Below, in pieces: positions 25,445 through 33,907 of a stretch of 64,000 nt of DNA (the first letter of the stretch is position 1; every line of letters begins with the position of its first letter). The DNA comes from Bradyrhizobium cytisi. Lineage in GTDB: Bacteria > Pseudomonadota > Alphaproteobacteria > Rhizobiales > Xanthobacteraceae. The translations under genes and the position numbers were made by a program. The notes under the pieces were generated by a model. The model had not been told where the DNA came from. It made no database searches and saw only the letters and a program-made list of their open reading frames with translations. The stretch spans positions 124,001 through 188,000 of the forward strand of contig NZ_VSSR01000029.1 of assembly GCF_008123515.1 (NCBI RefSeq). The letters run 5' to 3'.

Positions 25445-26097
25445 CGGTGACACACATAGCAATGGGTGAGTTCGCCAAAGCGGATGCCTTCATGCGCCGC
25501 CGTCGCCTCGCCTTCGGACCGGGCGTCTGCCGCCGGTTTCCAGGCCATGTCAGTGATGTGATCCTGCGGACGCAGATTGGGCGTGGGATCGCGGTGACAT
25601 TCGAGACAGAACTCCATGGTGAACGCCTCGGCGCGATAGGTCAGCGCCATCTGGTCGATGCGTCCGTGGCAGCTTTCGCAGCCGACGCCCTTGGCGATAT
25701 GGACGTCGTGACGAAAGAATACGTAATCGGGAAGCTTGGCGACCCGCGTCCATGGGATCGGCTGATGGTCGGCGAGGCTTTGTCGCACCGGCTCCAGCAT
25801 CGACGCGTTAGTCCAGATCTGGGAATGGCAGGTCATGCAGGTTTCCGTCGGGGGCAATCCGGCGCGCCGCGATGTCTCGACGCCGCTATGGCAATAGCGG
25901 CAGTCGATCCCGAGTTCGCCGGCATGATGCCGGTGGCTGAAGGGAACCGGCTGCGGCGGCCGAAACTCGGTCGAAGTCATGTAGCTCGATCGAGCAAAGC
26001 CGACGATTCCAACCGTTCCGCCCGCCAGGATGGAAAGCGCCGCAAGCAAGGACATTCGCAGCCAGGTGTCGGCGGCAGGAGAGAATATCTGTGCCAT
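25441..26097 (-). CDS. actA: Alternative Complex III pentaheme cytochrome c subunit ActA
   Basis: A 218-residue protein with one N-terminal membrane anchor (MSLLAALSILAGGTVGIVGF, about 15-34) and five CxxCH heme sites: CRYCH, CMTCH, CESCH, CLECH and CYVCH, the last four residues before the stop. This number and order define ActA. The start ATG 26097 was chosen because the longer frame to 26226 adds a hydrophilic leader overlapping the divergent gene. It heads actABCDEF; the caa3 genes lie immediately on the other strand. Confidence 0.95.
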   Translation of the reverse strand: MAQIFSPAADTWLRMSLLAALSILAGGTVGIVGFARSSYMTSTEFRPPQPVPFSHRHHAGELGIDCRYCHSGVETSRRAGLPPTETCMTCHSQIWTNASMLEPVRQSLADHQPIPWTRVAKLPDYVFFRHDVHIAKGVGCESCHGRIDQMALTYRAEAFTMEFCLECHRDPTPNLRPQDHITDMAWKPAADARSEGEATAAHEGIRFGELTHCYVCHR

Positions 26098-26215
26098 CCC
26101 GGCTGACCGCTCGTGAGTGCTTTGCGACGAACAATCCAGCCGATTGGGATTCGTTCCTGTTTTGGAACCCCCTTGCAGCTCTGGAATTGTCCGGAGGCGC
26201 TTGGAGGTCCGGGCC

Positions 26216-26569
26216 ATGAAAGACACGACAGGGTTCGACTATGAGCGAACTGATATCAACGCGACCGGCATCGGCCGGATTGCGTTGGGGCTTGGATTAT
26301 TCGTGATCGCCACGCCGCTGTTGATGCCGGTCGTCTTTCCGCAAGCCATGAGCCACCGCACGCCGTCCGCCCCGCCTGCGCTGAGTGCCGATGCCCCGCA
26401 GCTGGAAATAACGCCACGAAGGGATCTGCAACACCTGCGCCGAGGCGATGATGAACTGGCGCAAAGCTACGGCTGGACCGACCGCGGCCGCGGCGTCGTT
26501 CGCATTCCGGTCGCGCGAGCGATGGAGCTGCTGGCAAGGAAGGGTCTACCGGCATGGCCATCGCCCTGA
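26216..26569 (+). CDS. Small membrane-anchored protein upstream of coxB
   Basis: A 117-residue protein with GGAGG upstream of ATG 26216. One hydrophobic helix (GRIALGLGLFVIATPLLMPV), then a periplasmic part ending in a recognisable block: DLQHLRRGDDELAQSYGWTD, RGRGVVRIPVARAMELLARK, GLP. This R-x-x-E-x-x-x-L-x-x-Y-G-W-x-D-R-x-x-G-V-V-R-I-P-I-x-R-A-M-x-L-L motif is typical of small proteins coded with SCO and cox genes. It may help oxidase assembly. Divergent from actA and 32 bases before coxB. Confidence 0.75.
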   Translation: MKDTTGFDYERTDINATGIGRIALGLGLFVIATPLLMPVVFPQAMSHRTPSAPPALSADAPQLEITPRRDLQHLRRGDDELAQSYGWTDRGRGVVRIPVARAMELLARKGLPAWPSP

Positions 26570-26601
26570 TGCCAACGTTCGTCATCTAGCCGGACAGTTC
26601 A

Positions 26602-27543
26602 ATGTGGCGTCAATGGATCCCCTTTTGGCATCCCGGCATATCGCCCCATGGCGGCGACGTTGACCTTCTCTTCAGCGGTCTTCTGGTCGTCAGTTCGCTC
26701 GTGCTCGGCCTGTTGTTTTTCCTGCTGGCTCTGTTCTGCGTCCGTTACCGCGCGTCCAACCCGATCGACCGCGGCCATCAGACCAGCAAGAGCTGGCACT
26801 GGGAGGTGAGCTGGACGGCGGCTTCGCTGATCTGCTTCCTCGCCTTGTTCGTCTGGGGCGCGAGCATCTACTTCCAGATCTTCCGAACCCCGCCGGAGGA
26901 ACTGTCGGTATTCGTCGTCGCCAAGCAGTGGATGTGGAAGGTTCAGCACACCGGCGGCCAATCCGAGATCAATGCGTTGCATATTCCCGTCAACCGGCCG
27001 ATCCGCTTGGTGATGGCCTCGCAGGATGTCATTCACAGCTTCTTCATTCCGGCGCTGCGCGTGAAGCACGACGTGGTGCCGGGTCGCTACCAGGATCTGG
27101 AAATCACGGCGCAAGTGCCCGGCCATTATCACCTGTTCTGCGCTGAATACTGCGGCACCAAGCACTCCGGCATGACCGGCGAGATCGTGGCGATGGAGGC
27201 TGCTGACTATGCCGCCTGGCTGGCGAGCCAGACACCATCGAGCCCTCTCGCACAAGAGGGCGGCAGCCTGTTTCGCGAACTTGGCTGCAGCGGCTGTCAC
27301 GGCATCGGCAGCAAGGTCCGGGCCCCACTACTCGAGGGGGTCTACGGAAAGCCGGTGCCGCTTGCCGACGGCAGCGTCGTCACCGCGGATGACAAATATA
27401 TCCGCGACTCCATCCTGCTGCCCCGCAGCCAGATCGCCGCAGGCTACGAACCGTTGATGCCATCGTTCCAAGGCAAGATCGATGAGGAGCAGTTGCTGAG
27501 ACTGATCGCCTACATCAAGTCGTTGGGGGGACACGGATCATGA
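26602..27543 (+). CDS. coxB: caa3 cytochrome c oxidase subunit II with fused cytochrome c
   Basis: A 313-residue protein: two N-terminal transmembrane helices (about 16-40 and 68-90), a cupredoxin domain with the CuA motif HLFCAEYCGTKHSGM, and a C-terminal cytochrome c domain with ELGCSGCHGIGSKVRAPLLE and the Met ligand in YEPLMPSFQGKIDEEQLLRL. The fusion marks a caa3 oxidase. Electrons enter the fused heme from ActE/ActA-type cytochromes, then CuA. The stop overlaps the coxA start (ATGA, 27540-27543). Confidence 0.96.
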   Translation: MWRQWIPFWHPGISPHGGDVDLLFSGLLVVSSLVLGLLFFLLALFCVRYRASNPIDRGHQTSKSWHWEVSWTAASLICFLALFVWGASIYFQIFRTPPEELSVFVVAKQWMWKVQHTGGQSEINALHIPVNRPIRLVMASQDVIHSFFIPALRVKHDVVPGRYQDLEITAQVPGHYHLFCAEYCGTKHSGMTGEIVAMEAADYAAWLASQTPSSPLAQEGGSLFRELGCSGCHGIGSKVRAPLLEGVYGKPVPLADGSVVTADDKYIRDSILLPRSQIAAGYEPLMPSFQGKIDEEQLLRLIAYIKSLGGHGS

Positions 27544-29147
27544 CCGACGCCAACTATCTGAACGCGGAATACAGCCTGAGATCGTGGTTTTTCACCACCG
27601 ACCACAAGCGCATCGCGATCCTGTATTTCGCAAGCCTGATCCTGTTCTTCTTCATCGGCGGCGCGGCGGCAACCGCGATCCGGATCGAGCTGGCGACGCC
27701 GCAAGCCGATCTCGTCAGCTCAGACATGTACAACCGCCTGTTCACCATGCACGGCATCATCATGGTGTGGTTCTTCCTGATCCCTTCGATCCCCAACACA
27801 CTCGGCAACTTCATCGTGCCGTTGATGATCGGCGCGCGCGACCTGGCCTTTCCGCGGCTCAATCTGCTGAGCTGGTATCTGTTCATGCTGGGAGGTACCG
27901 TGACGTTGTTCACGGTTCTGGCAGGCGGGATCGATACTGGCTGGACGTTCTACACGCCCTTCTCGACGCTCTATTCGAACAGCTATGTCGCTGTTGCGGT
28001 CACCGGTGTCTTCATCTCCGGCTTCTCTTCGATCCTGACCGGACTGAACTTCATCGTGACCATCCATCGCCTGCGCGCTCCCGGCCTCACCTGGTATCGG
28101 CTGCCACTCTTCATCTGGTCGCTTTACGCCACGTCGATCATTCTCGTCCTTGCCACACCCGTTCTGGCGATGACGCTGGTCTTGATCGCCGTCGAGCGAC
28201 TGCTCGGCGTCGGCATCTTTGACCCCGCCATCGGTGGCGATCCACTGCTGTTCCAACATCTGTTCTGGTTCTACTCCCATCCTGCCGTCTACATCATGAT
28301 CTTGCCTGGCATGGGTGTGATCAACGAATTGATCTCCTGCTTCTCACGCAAGGCGGTGTTCGGCTACAAATTCGTGGCTTGGGCGAGCCTCGCCATCGCC
28401 GCGGTCGGCTTTCTGGTCTGGGGTCACCACATGTTTGTCAGCGGGCAATCATTGCTGGCAAGCCTTGTTTTCTCGTTCATGAGCTTCGTCGTCGCCGTGC
28501 CGTCCGCGATCAAGGTGTTCAATTGGACCGCGACGCTGCACAAGGGTTCGATCCATTTCGACGCGCCGATGCTGTATGCGCTGGCCTTCATCGGGCTGTT
28601 CACGATCGGCGGCCTCACCGGCCTGTTTCTGGCCTGCCTCGCCTACGACGTGCATGCCACCGACACCTATTTTGTCGTCGCCCATTTTCACTACATCATG
28701 GTCGGCGGCATGGTGACTGCTTATTTCGGCGGACTGCATTACTGGTGGCCGAAGATGACGGGCAGGCTCTATTCCGAATACTGGGCACGCACCGCGGCCG
28801 TTCTGATCTTCTTCGGCTTCAACCTGACGTTCTTTCCGCAGTTCGTGCTCGGAGCCGAGGGCATGCCGCGCCGCTATCACGTCTATCCGCCCGAATTCCA
28901 GGTCTGGAATGTGCTCTCGTCCGGCGGGGCTACCATTCTTGCGGTCGCCTACCTGTTGCCGCTGTTCTATCTCGGCTATTCGCTGTTTTTCGGCGCCCGC
29001 GCGCCGGCCAATCCGTGGAACGCGCCCGGCTTGGAATGGCAAACGCCGTCGCCGCCGCCGGAGCATAATTTCGACCAGCAGCCGATCGTCACGCGGCCGC
29101 CCTATCAATACTCGCCCGATTTCAAAGCCGAGCCACAAAATGCCTGA
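27540..29147 (+). CDS. coxA: caa3 cytochrome c oxidase subunit I (A2 type)
   Basis: A 535-residue heme-copper oxidase core with twelve hydrophobic segments. Ligands: His71 (heme a, TMHGIIMVW), His247 with Tyr251 (CuB and cross-linked Tyr, in FYSHPAVYIMILPG), His296/His297 (CuB), His382 and His384 (hemes a3 and a, VAHFHYIMVG). K-channel Lys in SAIKVFNW. The D-channel Glu of A1 enzymes (GHPEVY) is replaced by the Tyr-Ser pair of A2 enzymes (YSHPAVY), as in Thermus caa3. It reduces oxygen to water and pumps protons. Confidence 0.97.
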   Translation: MTDANYLNAEYSLRSWFFTTDHKRIAILYFASLILFFFIGGAAATAIRIELATPQADLVSSDMYNRLFTMHGIIMVWFFLIPSIPNTLGNFIVPLMIGARDLAFPRLNLLSWYLFMLGGTVTLFTVLAGGIDTGWTFYTPFSTLYSNSYVAVAVTGVFISGFSSILTGLNFIVTIHRLRAPGLTWYRLPLFIWSLYATSIILVLATPVLAMTLVLIAVERLLGVGIFDPAIGGDPLLFQHLFWFYSHPAVYIMILPGMGVINELISCFSRKAVFGYKFVAWASLAIAAVGFLVWGHHMFVSGQSLLASLVFSFMSFVVAVPSAIKVFNWTATLHKGSIHFDAPMLYALAFIGLFTIGGLTGLFLACLAYDVHATDTYFVVAHFHYIMVGGMVTAYFGGLHYWWPKMTGRLYSEYWARTAAVLIFFGFNLTFFPQFVLGAEGMPRRYHVYPPEFQVWNVLSSGGATILAVAYLLPLFYLGYSLFFGARAPANPWNAPGLEWQTPSPPPEHNFDQQPIVTRPPYQYSPDFKAEPQNA

Positions 29148-29781
29148 GACCAGGGCCTTCGCGCCGCAATTCGTCTCCGGTCGGCATCGCGACGAAGCGG
29201 CCGCACTCGGCATGTGGGTGTTCATCGCCACCGAGGTGCTGCTGTTCGGCGCGCTGATCTTGGGTTATTTCGTCTATCGCCATCTCCACCCCGCTGGCTT
29301 CGCCGCCGCGAGCAGCCGGACCGATCTCGTCATCGGGACCGCGAATACCGCAATCCTGCTTACGTCCAGCTTTGCCGTCGCCTGGGCCGTCGAAGCCTTC
29401 TCGGCAGAGACGCGAAAATTCTGCGCGACATTGCTCGCCTGCGCCATCGGACTTGGAATTGCGTTTCTCGTCCTCAAGAGCTTCGAGTACAGGAGCGAGT
29501 ATCGCGAGCATCTCGTTCCAGGCATCGACTTCAAGTTTGATCCTGTCCATGTCGACGGCGCTCAGTTGTTCTTCCTGTTCTATTTTGTCGCGACCGGACT
29601 CCATGCGCTTCACATGATGATTGGCATCGCCGTGCTCGGCGTCATGGCGCTACTCATCAATCGGACGCCGTCGGCCCGACACCGGACCGCGTTGCACAGC
29701 GCCGCACTCTACTGGCACTTCGTCGATGTCGTCTGGATCTTCCTGTTTGCCTTGGTCTACTTGCCGGGGCGAGCAGCATGA
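29140..29781 (+). CDS. coxC: Cytochrome c oxidase subunit III
   Basis: A 213-residue membrane protein. The start ATG 29140 lies inside the last codons of coxA (8-base overlap). Seen: ALGMWVFIATEVLLFGALIL (helix 1 with the conserved W and E), FDPVHVDGAQLFFLFYFVAT, GLHALHMMIGIAVLGVMALL and the C-terminal ALYWHFVDVVWIFLFALVYL, all standard for subunit III. It stabilises the core and proton uptake. The stop overlaps the subunit IV start (ATGA). Confidence 0.95.
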   Translation: MPETRAFAPQFVSGRHRDEAAALGMWVFIATEVLLFGALILGYFVYRHLHPAGFAAASSRTDLVIGTANTAILLTSSFAVAWAVEAFSAETRKFCATLLACAIGLGIAFLVLKSFEYRSEYREHLVPGIDFKFDPVHVDGAQLFFLFYFVATGLHALHMMIGIAVLGVMALLINRTPSARHRTALHSAALYWHFVDVVWIFLFALVYLPGRAA

Positions 29782-30053
29782 CGAACTGGCCCCCTCCTCT
29801 TCATCTCGTCGGAGCATGGCTCGCCCTCGTTGCGTTGCTTGTACTGACCGTGAGCCTGGCCCATCTGCCGCTCGGCGCTTTCAACGCCGCAATTGCCATG
29901 TCGATCGGTGCTGTCAAAGCTGCGATTGTCGCAGCGATCTTCATGGAGCTTCGTCACCGCGACGCCACAACCCTCATCTTTGCCGGCGCCGGCTTGTTTT
30001 GGCTTGGTATCCTGCTCTGGCTGGGGATGATGGATTTCCTGACGCGCACCTAA
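29778..30053 (+). CDS. coxD: Cytochrome c oxidase subunit IV family protein
   Basis: A 91-residue protein with three hydrophobic helices, including AAIAMSIGAVKAAIVAAIFM followed by ELRHRDATT; the A-x-x-K-x-x-x-V-x-x-x-F-M-E-L motif is the signature of prokaryotic cox subunit IV. Coupled to coxC by ATGA. Its TAA stop shares bases with the antisense TAG stop of the triheme cytochrome gene (CTAA at 30050-30053). Confidence 0.9.
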   Translation: MTNWPPPLHLVGAWLALVALLVLTVSLAHLPLGAFNAAIAMSIGAVKAAIVAAIFMELRHRDATTLIFAGAGLFWLGILLWLGMMDFLTRT

Positions 30054-31279
30054 AGGTCAATTGGTTCGCGCGCCACGCGTTCGTTTTTAACCTGAGCTTC
30101 GCTGACGGCCGGCGCCTTGCCGAAATGATCGCGAACATAGGTCGCGACCGCGGCGATCTGGGCATCGTTTAGCTGCCACCCAAAGGCTGGCATTGCCGGC
30201 GCCGTGCGTTCGCGATCTGTCGCGGCCGTCTGCGCGCCCTGGAGGAGGACTCGAACGACACTTGTTGGATCGGCCGTTTTGACGGTAGCGGCCTCCGCAA
30301 GATTCGGGAACATATTGGGGACACCATGACCATCCCGCCGATGGCAGGCCACGCAGAGATCCTGATAAATGGCACCGCCGGCAGCAAGAATGTCTTGATC
30401 GGCGGCGGGTGAGCCTTCTGCTGGCGCTCCCGAGACGTCCTTGAGGTACGCCGCCATTGCCTTGATATCGCTGTCGGTCAATTTTGAAGTCGAGAGCTCG
30501 ATCACCTCGCCCATCAGTCCGGCAGCCGCGGCGTAAGTGTTGTGGCCGGATTCGAGGTAGGTCGCAATTTCATCTGCCGACCAGTCTCGTAGGGCACCCT
30601 GTCCGCTCGTAATATCGGGTGCGGTCCAGCCTTGCAGCGTGTAGCCCCGAAGAAATTCAGACGTTTTGTCGCCACCAAGAAAGGTCTTCGGCGTGTGGCA
30701 CGCACCACAATGTGCTGGTCCCTGCACGAGATAAGCTCCGCGATTCCATTCTGCCAGCTTGGAAGCATCGGGGCGGAATTCGCCGGGCGTAAAATAGAGC
30801 GCATCCCAAACGATCATCGCTGATCGCAGATTCAGCGGGAACGGCAGGCGGTTCACCACGACTGCATTATTCGCTGGCTCGATTGTGTTGAGATAGGCAC
30901 GAATGTCGCTGACGTCTTGGCGTGACATCCGGCTGTAATAGGGAAACGGCATCGCCGGATAAAGCCGTGCACCATTGCGGCTGCGGCCCTGTCGTACCGC
31001 CGCATCGAACTGCTCATCGGTCCAGCTGCCGATTCCAGTTTGTTGATCCGGTGTGATGTTGGGCGCGGCAAGATATCCGAACGGCGTTTCGATGGCCCGG
31101 TCGCCGGCGAACGAATGGTCGCTGCCAGGCAAGGTGTGGCAGCTGCCGCAATCGGCGGCGACGACGAGGTAGCGGCCCCGCTCGACGGCCGCAAAATCCT
31201 GCGGGCCTGCGGCACAACAGACGTTCATTCCGACGCCTAGGACGCCAAGCACCACCGCGATGGTCTGTATCCTAGCCAT
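30050..31279 (-). CDS. Triheme cytochrome c subunit of a membrane-bound GMC dehydrogenase
   Basis: A 409-residue periplasmic protein with a signal peptide (IQTIAVVLGVLGVGMNVCCA) and three CxxCH sites: ADCGSCHTLPG (about 43-53), AHCGACHTPKTFLGG and DLCVACHRRDGHG. The layout matches the cytochrome subunit of gluconate, sorbitol or alcohol dehydrogenase complexes of acetic acid bacteria and relatives. Its start overlaps the end of the GMC gene by 8 bases. It passes electrons to ubiquinone or on to the oxidase. Convergent with coxD, sharing stop bases. Confidence 0.92.
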   Translation of the reverse strand: MARIQTIAVVLGVLGVGMNVCCAAGPQDFAAVERGRYLVVAADCGSCHTLPGSDHSFAGDRAIETPFGYLAAPNITPDQQTGIGSWTDEQFDAAVRQGRSRNGARLYPAMPFPYYSRMSRQDVSDIRAYLNTIEPANNAVVVNRLPFPLNLRSAMIVWDALYFTPGEFRPDASKLAEWNRGAYLVQGPAHCGACHTPKTFLGGDKTSEFLRGYTLQGWTAPDITSGQGALRDWSADEIATYLESGHNTYAAAAGLMGEVIELSTSKLTDSDIKAMAAYLKDVSGAPAEGSPAADQDILAAGGAIYQDLCVACHRRDGHGVPNMFPNLAEAATVKTADPTSVVRVLLQGAQTAATDRERTAPAMPAFGWQLNDAQIAAVATYVRDHFGKAPAVSEAQVKNERVAREPIDL

Positions 31280-33050
31280 CGATCAACTGGCCCGGATTCT
31301 TGAGGTATCTTTTTCGGATAGCAGCAGCGGCCCAGTAGGCCAACGCCGCGACCGTGCCAGTCGGATTGTAGCCGGGGTTTTGCGGAAAAGCACTGGCGCC
31401 GCTCACGAACAGGTTCGGGACATCCCAATTCTGGAGATAGCGATTGAGCGCACTGGTCGACGGATCGGTGCCCATGATGGCGCCGCCACACAGGTGAGTG
31501 GTCTGATATTTGGTAATGTCATAGGGGCCCTTGCGGTATTCCTTGACGACCTGTCTCGCGCCCATGGCTTGGAAGATTTCGGCGAACCTGTCGGTCAGGA
31601 ATTTGTTCTGCTTGATCTCGTTGTCGTGGAAATCCATCGTGATGCGCACGAGGGGGCGACCGAAGCGGTCCTTGTAGAACGTATCGAGATCCAGGTAGAC
31701 GTCGCGATAGCTGTACATGCTGCCGTGGACGCCGGTGCCGGGCTTCAACGCACTCTGGTAGTTGTCCTTGACCGCCTTTTTCCATTGCGCGCCCCAGCGC
31801 GGAGTTCCGGGCGGAACGGGGGCGGTCTCGATCGGCCGGCCGTTGGTCTGCACCTGTCCGATGTAACCGCCACCGACAAATCCATGTGGACCATGATCGA
31901 AATTGTCGCCGTTGAACTCGTCGATGCACGTTCCGATCGCGCCGGACGCGATGAACGGATTGAAAACGAATTTGGCGGGGTCGAAAAAGCTCACGACATC
32001 GGAGGTCGTCTGGTGCGTGAAATTGCGACCGACGACGCCGGAATTGGCATTGGGATCATAGGGCTTGCCGATCCCCGACAACAGGAGAAGTTGAACATTG
32101 AAGATCGTATAGGCCGACAGGATGACGAGTTCGGCAGGTTGCTCCCACTCATTGCCGTCCGTATCGACGAAGGTGACGCCAGTCGCACGCTTGCCTGATG
32201 CGTCGAGATTGATGCGCGTCACCTCGCTGTTGTCGCGGGCCGAGAAGTTCGGCTTGCGCAGCAGCGCAGGCAGGATCGTGGTTTGCGGCGTCGCCTTGGA
32301 GTAGTTGCCGCACCCAAACCATTCGCAGAAGCCACAATAGGTGCAGGGTCCCAGGCGAATGCCAAGCGGATTCTGGTAGGCGCGCGACATGTTTCCGGAT
32401 GGTTGGGGAAACGGCTTGTACCCGACGCCGCGCGCGGCTTTTGCAAACAGGGTGGCCCCGAACGGCTGCTCCTGCGGGGGATTTGGATAGGCGCGAGAAC
32501 GCGGTCCCTCGAACGGATTTCCGCCGTCAAGAATCTGCCCCTTGATGTTGCCTGCTTGTCCCGACGTACCGCAGAGATATTCGAACCGATCGTAATGCGG
32601 CTCGAGATCGTCGTAGGTGACACCCCAATCCTGGATCGTCATATCGCCCGGGAGGAAGCCGGCGCCGTAGCGCTCGGTCAGGTGCGTGCGCGCGACGAAA
32701 TCCGAGGGGAGGAAGCGCCAGGTCTCGGCATTCCAGTGCACCCCACCGCCCCCTACGCCATTTGGAGGCATGAATGCGCCCCAGGAGCGGATCGGCAGCG
32801 CCGTCTGGTTCATCTTGTTGCGAAACGTAAATGTCGTCTGCTCCGGGCGGAGGAACAGCTCGTGGCGAATCCGATACCGTAACTCGTCAGCTGCATAGCC
32901 CGGTGGATGATCCGTTGCCGTGTTGCGCCAAGGCCCGCGCTCGATCGCCGTCACAGCGAGACCAGCCTCGGCGAGTTCGTACGCCATGATGGATCCGGTC
33001 CATCCCAGCCCGATTATCACGACGTCCGTGGCCGGCAGTTTTCGCGGCAT
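31272..33050 (-). CDS. GMC-family dehydrogenase, large FAD subunit
   Basis: A 592-residue flavoprotein. FAD-binding N-terminus TDVVIIGLGWTGSIMAYELA (about 8-27) with the acidic end of the second strand in VTAIERGP, then GVGGGGVHWNAETWRFLPSD, a cysteine stretch GPCTYCGFCEWFGCGNYSKA which may hold an iron-sulfur cluster (a [3Fe-4S] site is known in related FAD-dependent glucose and fructose dehydrogenases), and the GMC C-terminal block NPGYNPTGTVAALAYWAA. Start ATG 33050 follows the small-subunit stop by 8 bases. Substrate (alcohol, sugar or sugar acid) cannot be fixed from sequence. Confidence 0.92.
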   Translation of the reverse strand: MPRKLPATDVVIIGLGWTGSIMAYELAEAGLAVTAIERGPWRNTATDHPPGYAADELRYRIRHELFLRPEQTTFTFRNKMNQTALPIRSWGAFMPPNGVGGGGVHWNAETWRFLPSDFVARTHLTERYGAGFLPGDMTIQDWGVTYDDLEPHYDRFEYLCGTSGQAGNIKGQILDGGNPFEGPRSRAYPNPPQEQPFGATLFAKAARGVGYKPFPQPSGNMSRAYQNPLGIRLGPCTYCGFCEWFGCGNYSKATPQTTILPALLRKPNFSARDNSEVTRINLDASGKRATGVTFVDTDGNEWEQPAELVILSAYTIFNVQLLLLSGIGKPYDPNANSGVVGRNFTHQTTSDVVSFFDPAKFVFNPFIASGAIGTCIDEFNGDNFDHGPHGFVGGGYIGQVQTNGRPIETAPVPPGTPRWGAQWKKAVKDNYQSALKPGTGVHGSMYSYRDVYLDLDTFYKDRFGRPLVRITMDFHDNEIKQNKFLTDRFAEIFQAMGARQVVKEYRKGPYDITKYQTTHLCGGAIMGTDPSTSALNRYLQNWDVPNLFVSGASAFPQNPGYNPTGTVAALAYWAAAAIRKRYLKNPGQLIDG

Positions 33051-33058
33051 GGCGACAC

Positions 33059-33787
33059 TCAGGATTTGTGCGGCGTCCAGTCTGCACGCCCGGCTATGCT
33101 GACTGGAGGGTGAGGATAGCGTTCGTTGTGACGGCCAACCCAATCGCGGTAGTCATAGCGGATGCCGGGAAACCCGATCATCCTCCAACCGACCATGTCG
33201 CGATTGCCGCCGTGAATGGGATCGGAGAAGAACCCCTCGGGTACATCCTTCAACAGGGCATCGAAGAAGCCTTGCGCGTCGACGCCGTCGAACTTGATCT
33301 CTCCTGCTTCGAGTTTCTTCAGCGTGTTGTCCTGCTGGTCAGCCGAGAGCTGGTCGAAGGCTTGCCCCAAAGACACCTTGCAGTACCGGTCGAGTGCAGC
33401 AAGGCCCTTCCGATAGAGCTCTGCCGGCGAGAGTTCCGATTGCGGTCCCTGCTCCTTCGTACCCTTGAGGTACGGTCCAAACTGATACAGTCCCGCGGCC
33501 GAGCCGTAGGGTCCCTTCAATTGCCGATCGATGAAGACAGCACAGCCGGCGTCTTTGCCGCCTGGCGTATCGGAATCCGGCGGAATAATGCGATCGGCCA
33601 AGGCTTCGACGACCCGCGCCTCGTTTGCCGTGAAGAACTGCCAAGGGCCCGGCCGCGCGTCGTTCGGGGCAGAGGAGGGAAAAGGCGACCACGGCATATG
33701 ATCACGAACGACCGAAGCACGAGTCAGCGACGTCGAGCCCGCAAACCAGAAAGCGGCCGAGATCAGAAATGAACGACGATTGACCAT
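33059..33787 (-). CDS. Gluconate 2-dehydrogenase subunit 3-family small subunit, Tat exported
   Basis: A 242-residue protein with a Tat-like leader (NRRSFLISAAFWFAGSTSLT, RR at residues 4-5) and the family block FTANEARVVEALADRIIPPD followed by DAGCAVFIDRQLKGPYG. In these complexes the small subunit carries the Tat signal and takes the leaderless GMC subunit out with it. First gene of the small subunit-GMC-cytochrome operon. ATG 33787 lies 24 bases after an exact EcfG promoter. Confidence 0.9.
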   Translation of the reverse strand: MVNRRSFLISAAFWFAGSTSLTRASVVRDHMPWSPFPSSAPNDARPGPWQFFTANEARVVEALADRIIPPDSDTPGGKDAGCAVFIDRQLKGPYGSAAGLYQFGPYLKGTKEQGPQSELSPAELYRKGLAALDRYCKVSLGQAFDQLSADQQDNTLKKLEAGEIKFDGVDAQGFFDALLKDVPEGFFSDPIHGGNRDMVGWRMIGFPGIRYDYRDWVGRHNERYPHPPVSIAGRADWTPHKS

Positions 33788-33810
33788 GACAGCGCCCGAT
33801 GACGCCTGTG

Positions 33811-33836
33811 AACGCAAACGGAAGCGGGTTAGTTCC
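33811..33836 (-). promoter_or_regulatory. EcfG-type general-stress promoter (exact match, spacing 17)
   Basis: Minus strand: GGAAC at 33836-33832, 17 bases, CGTT at 33814-33811. It ends 24 bases before the start of the GMC dehydrogenase operon. Confidence 0.65.
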
Positions 33837-33907
33837 TGGAAATGGACCAATCGTGCCACAGTCGCTCGGCCGCCGGGCATCCTGCGACGAGACGCCTGAC
33901 ACCCGGA

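Noticed and set aside
26164..26188. GGAAC upstream of the gene at 26216
   Set aside because: The bases 16 positions on are AATT, so it is not an EcfG promoter by the rule used.
28449..29231. Minus-strand frame opposite coxA
   Set aside because: Hydrophilic antisense of a membrane protein gene with all heme ligands present.
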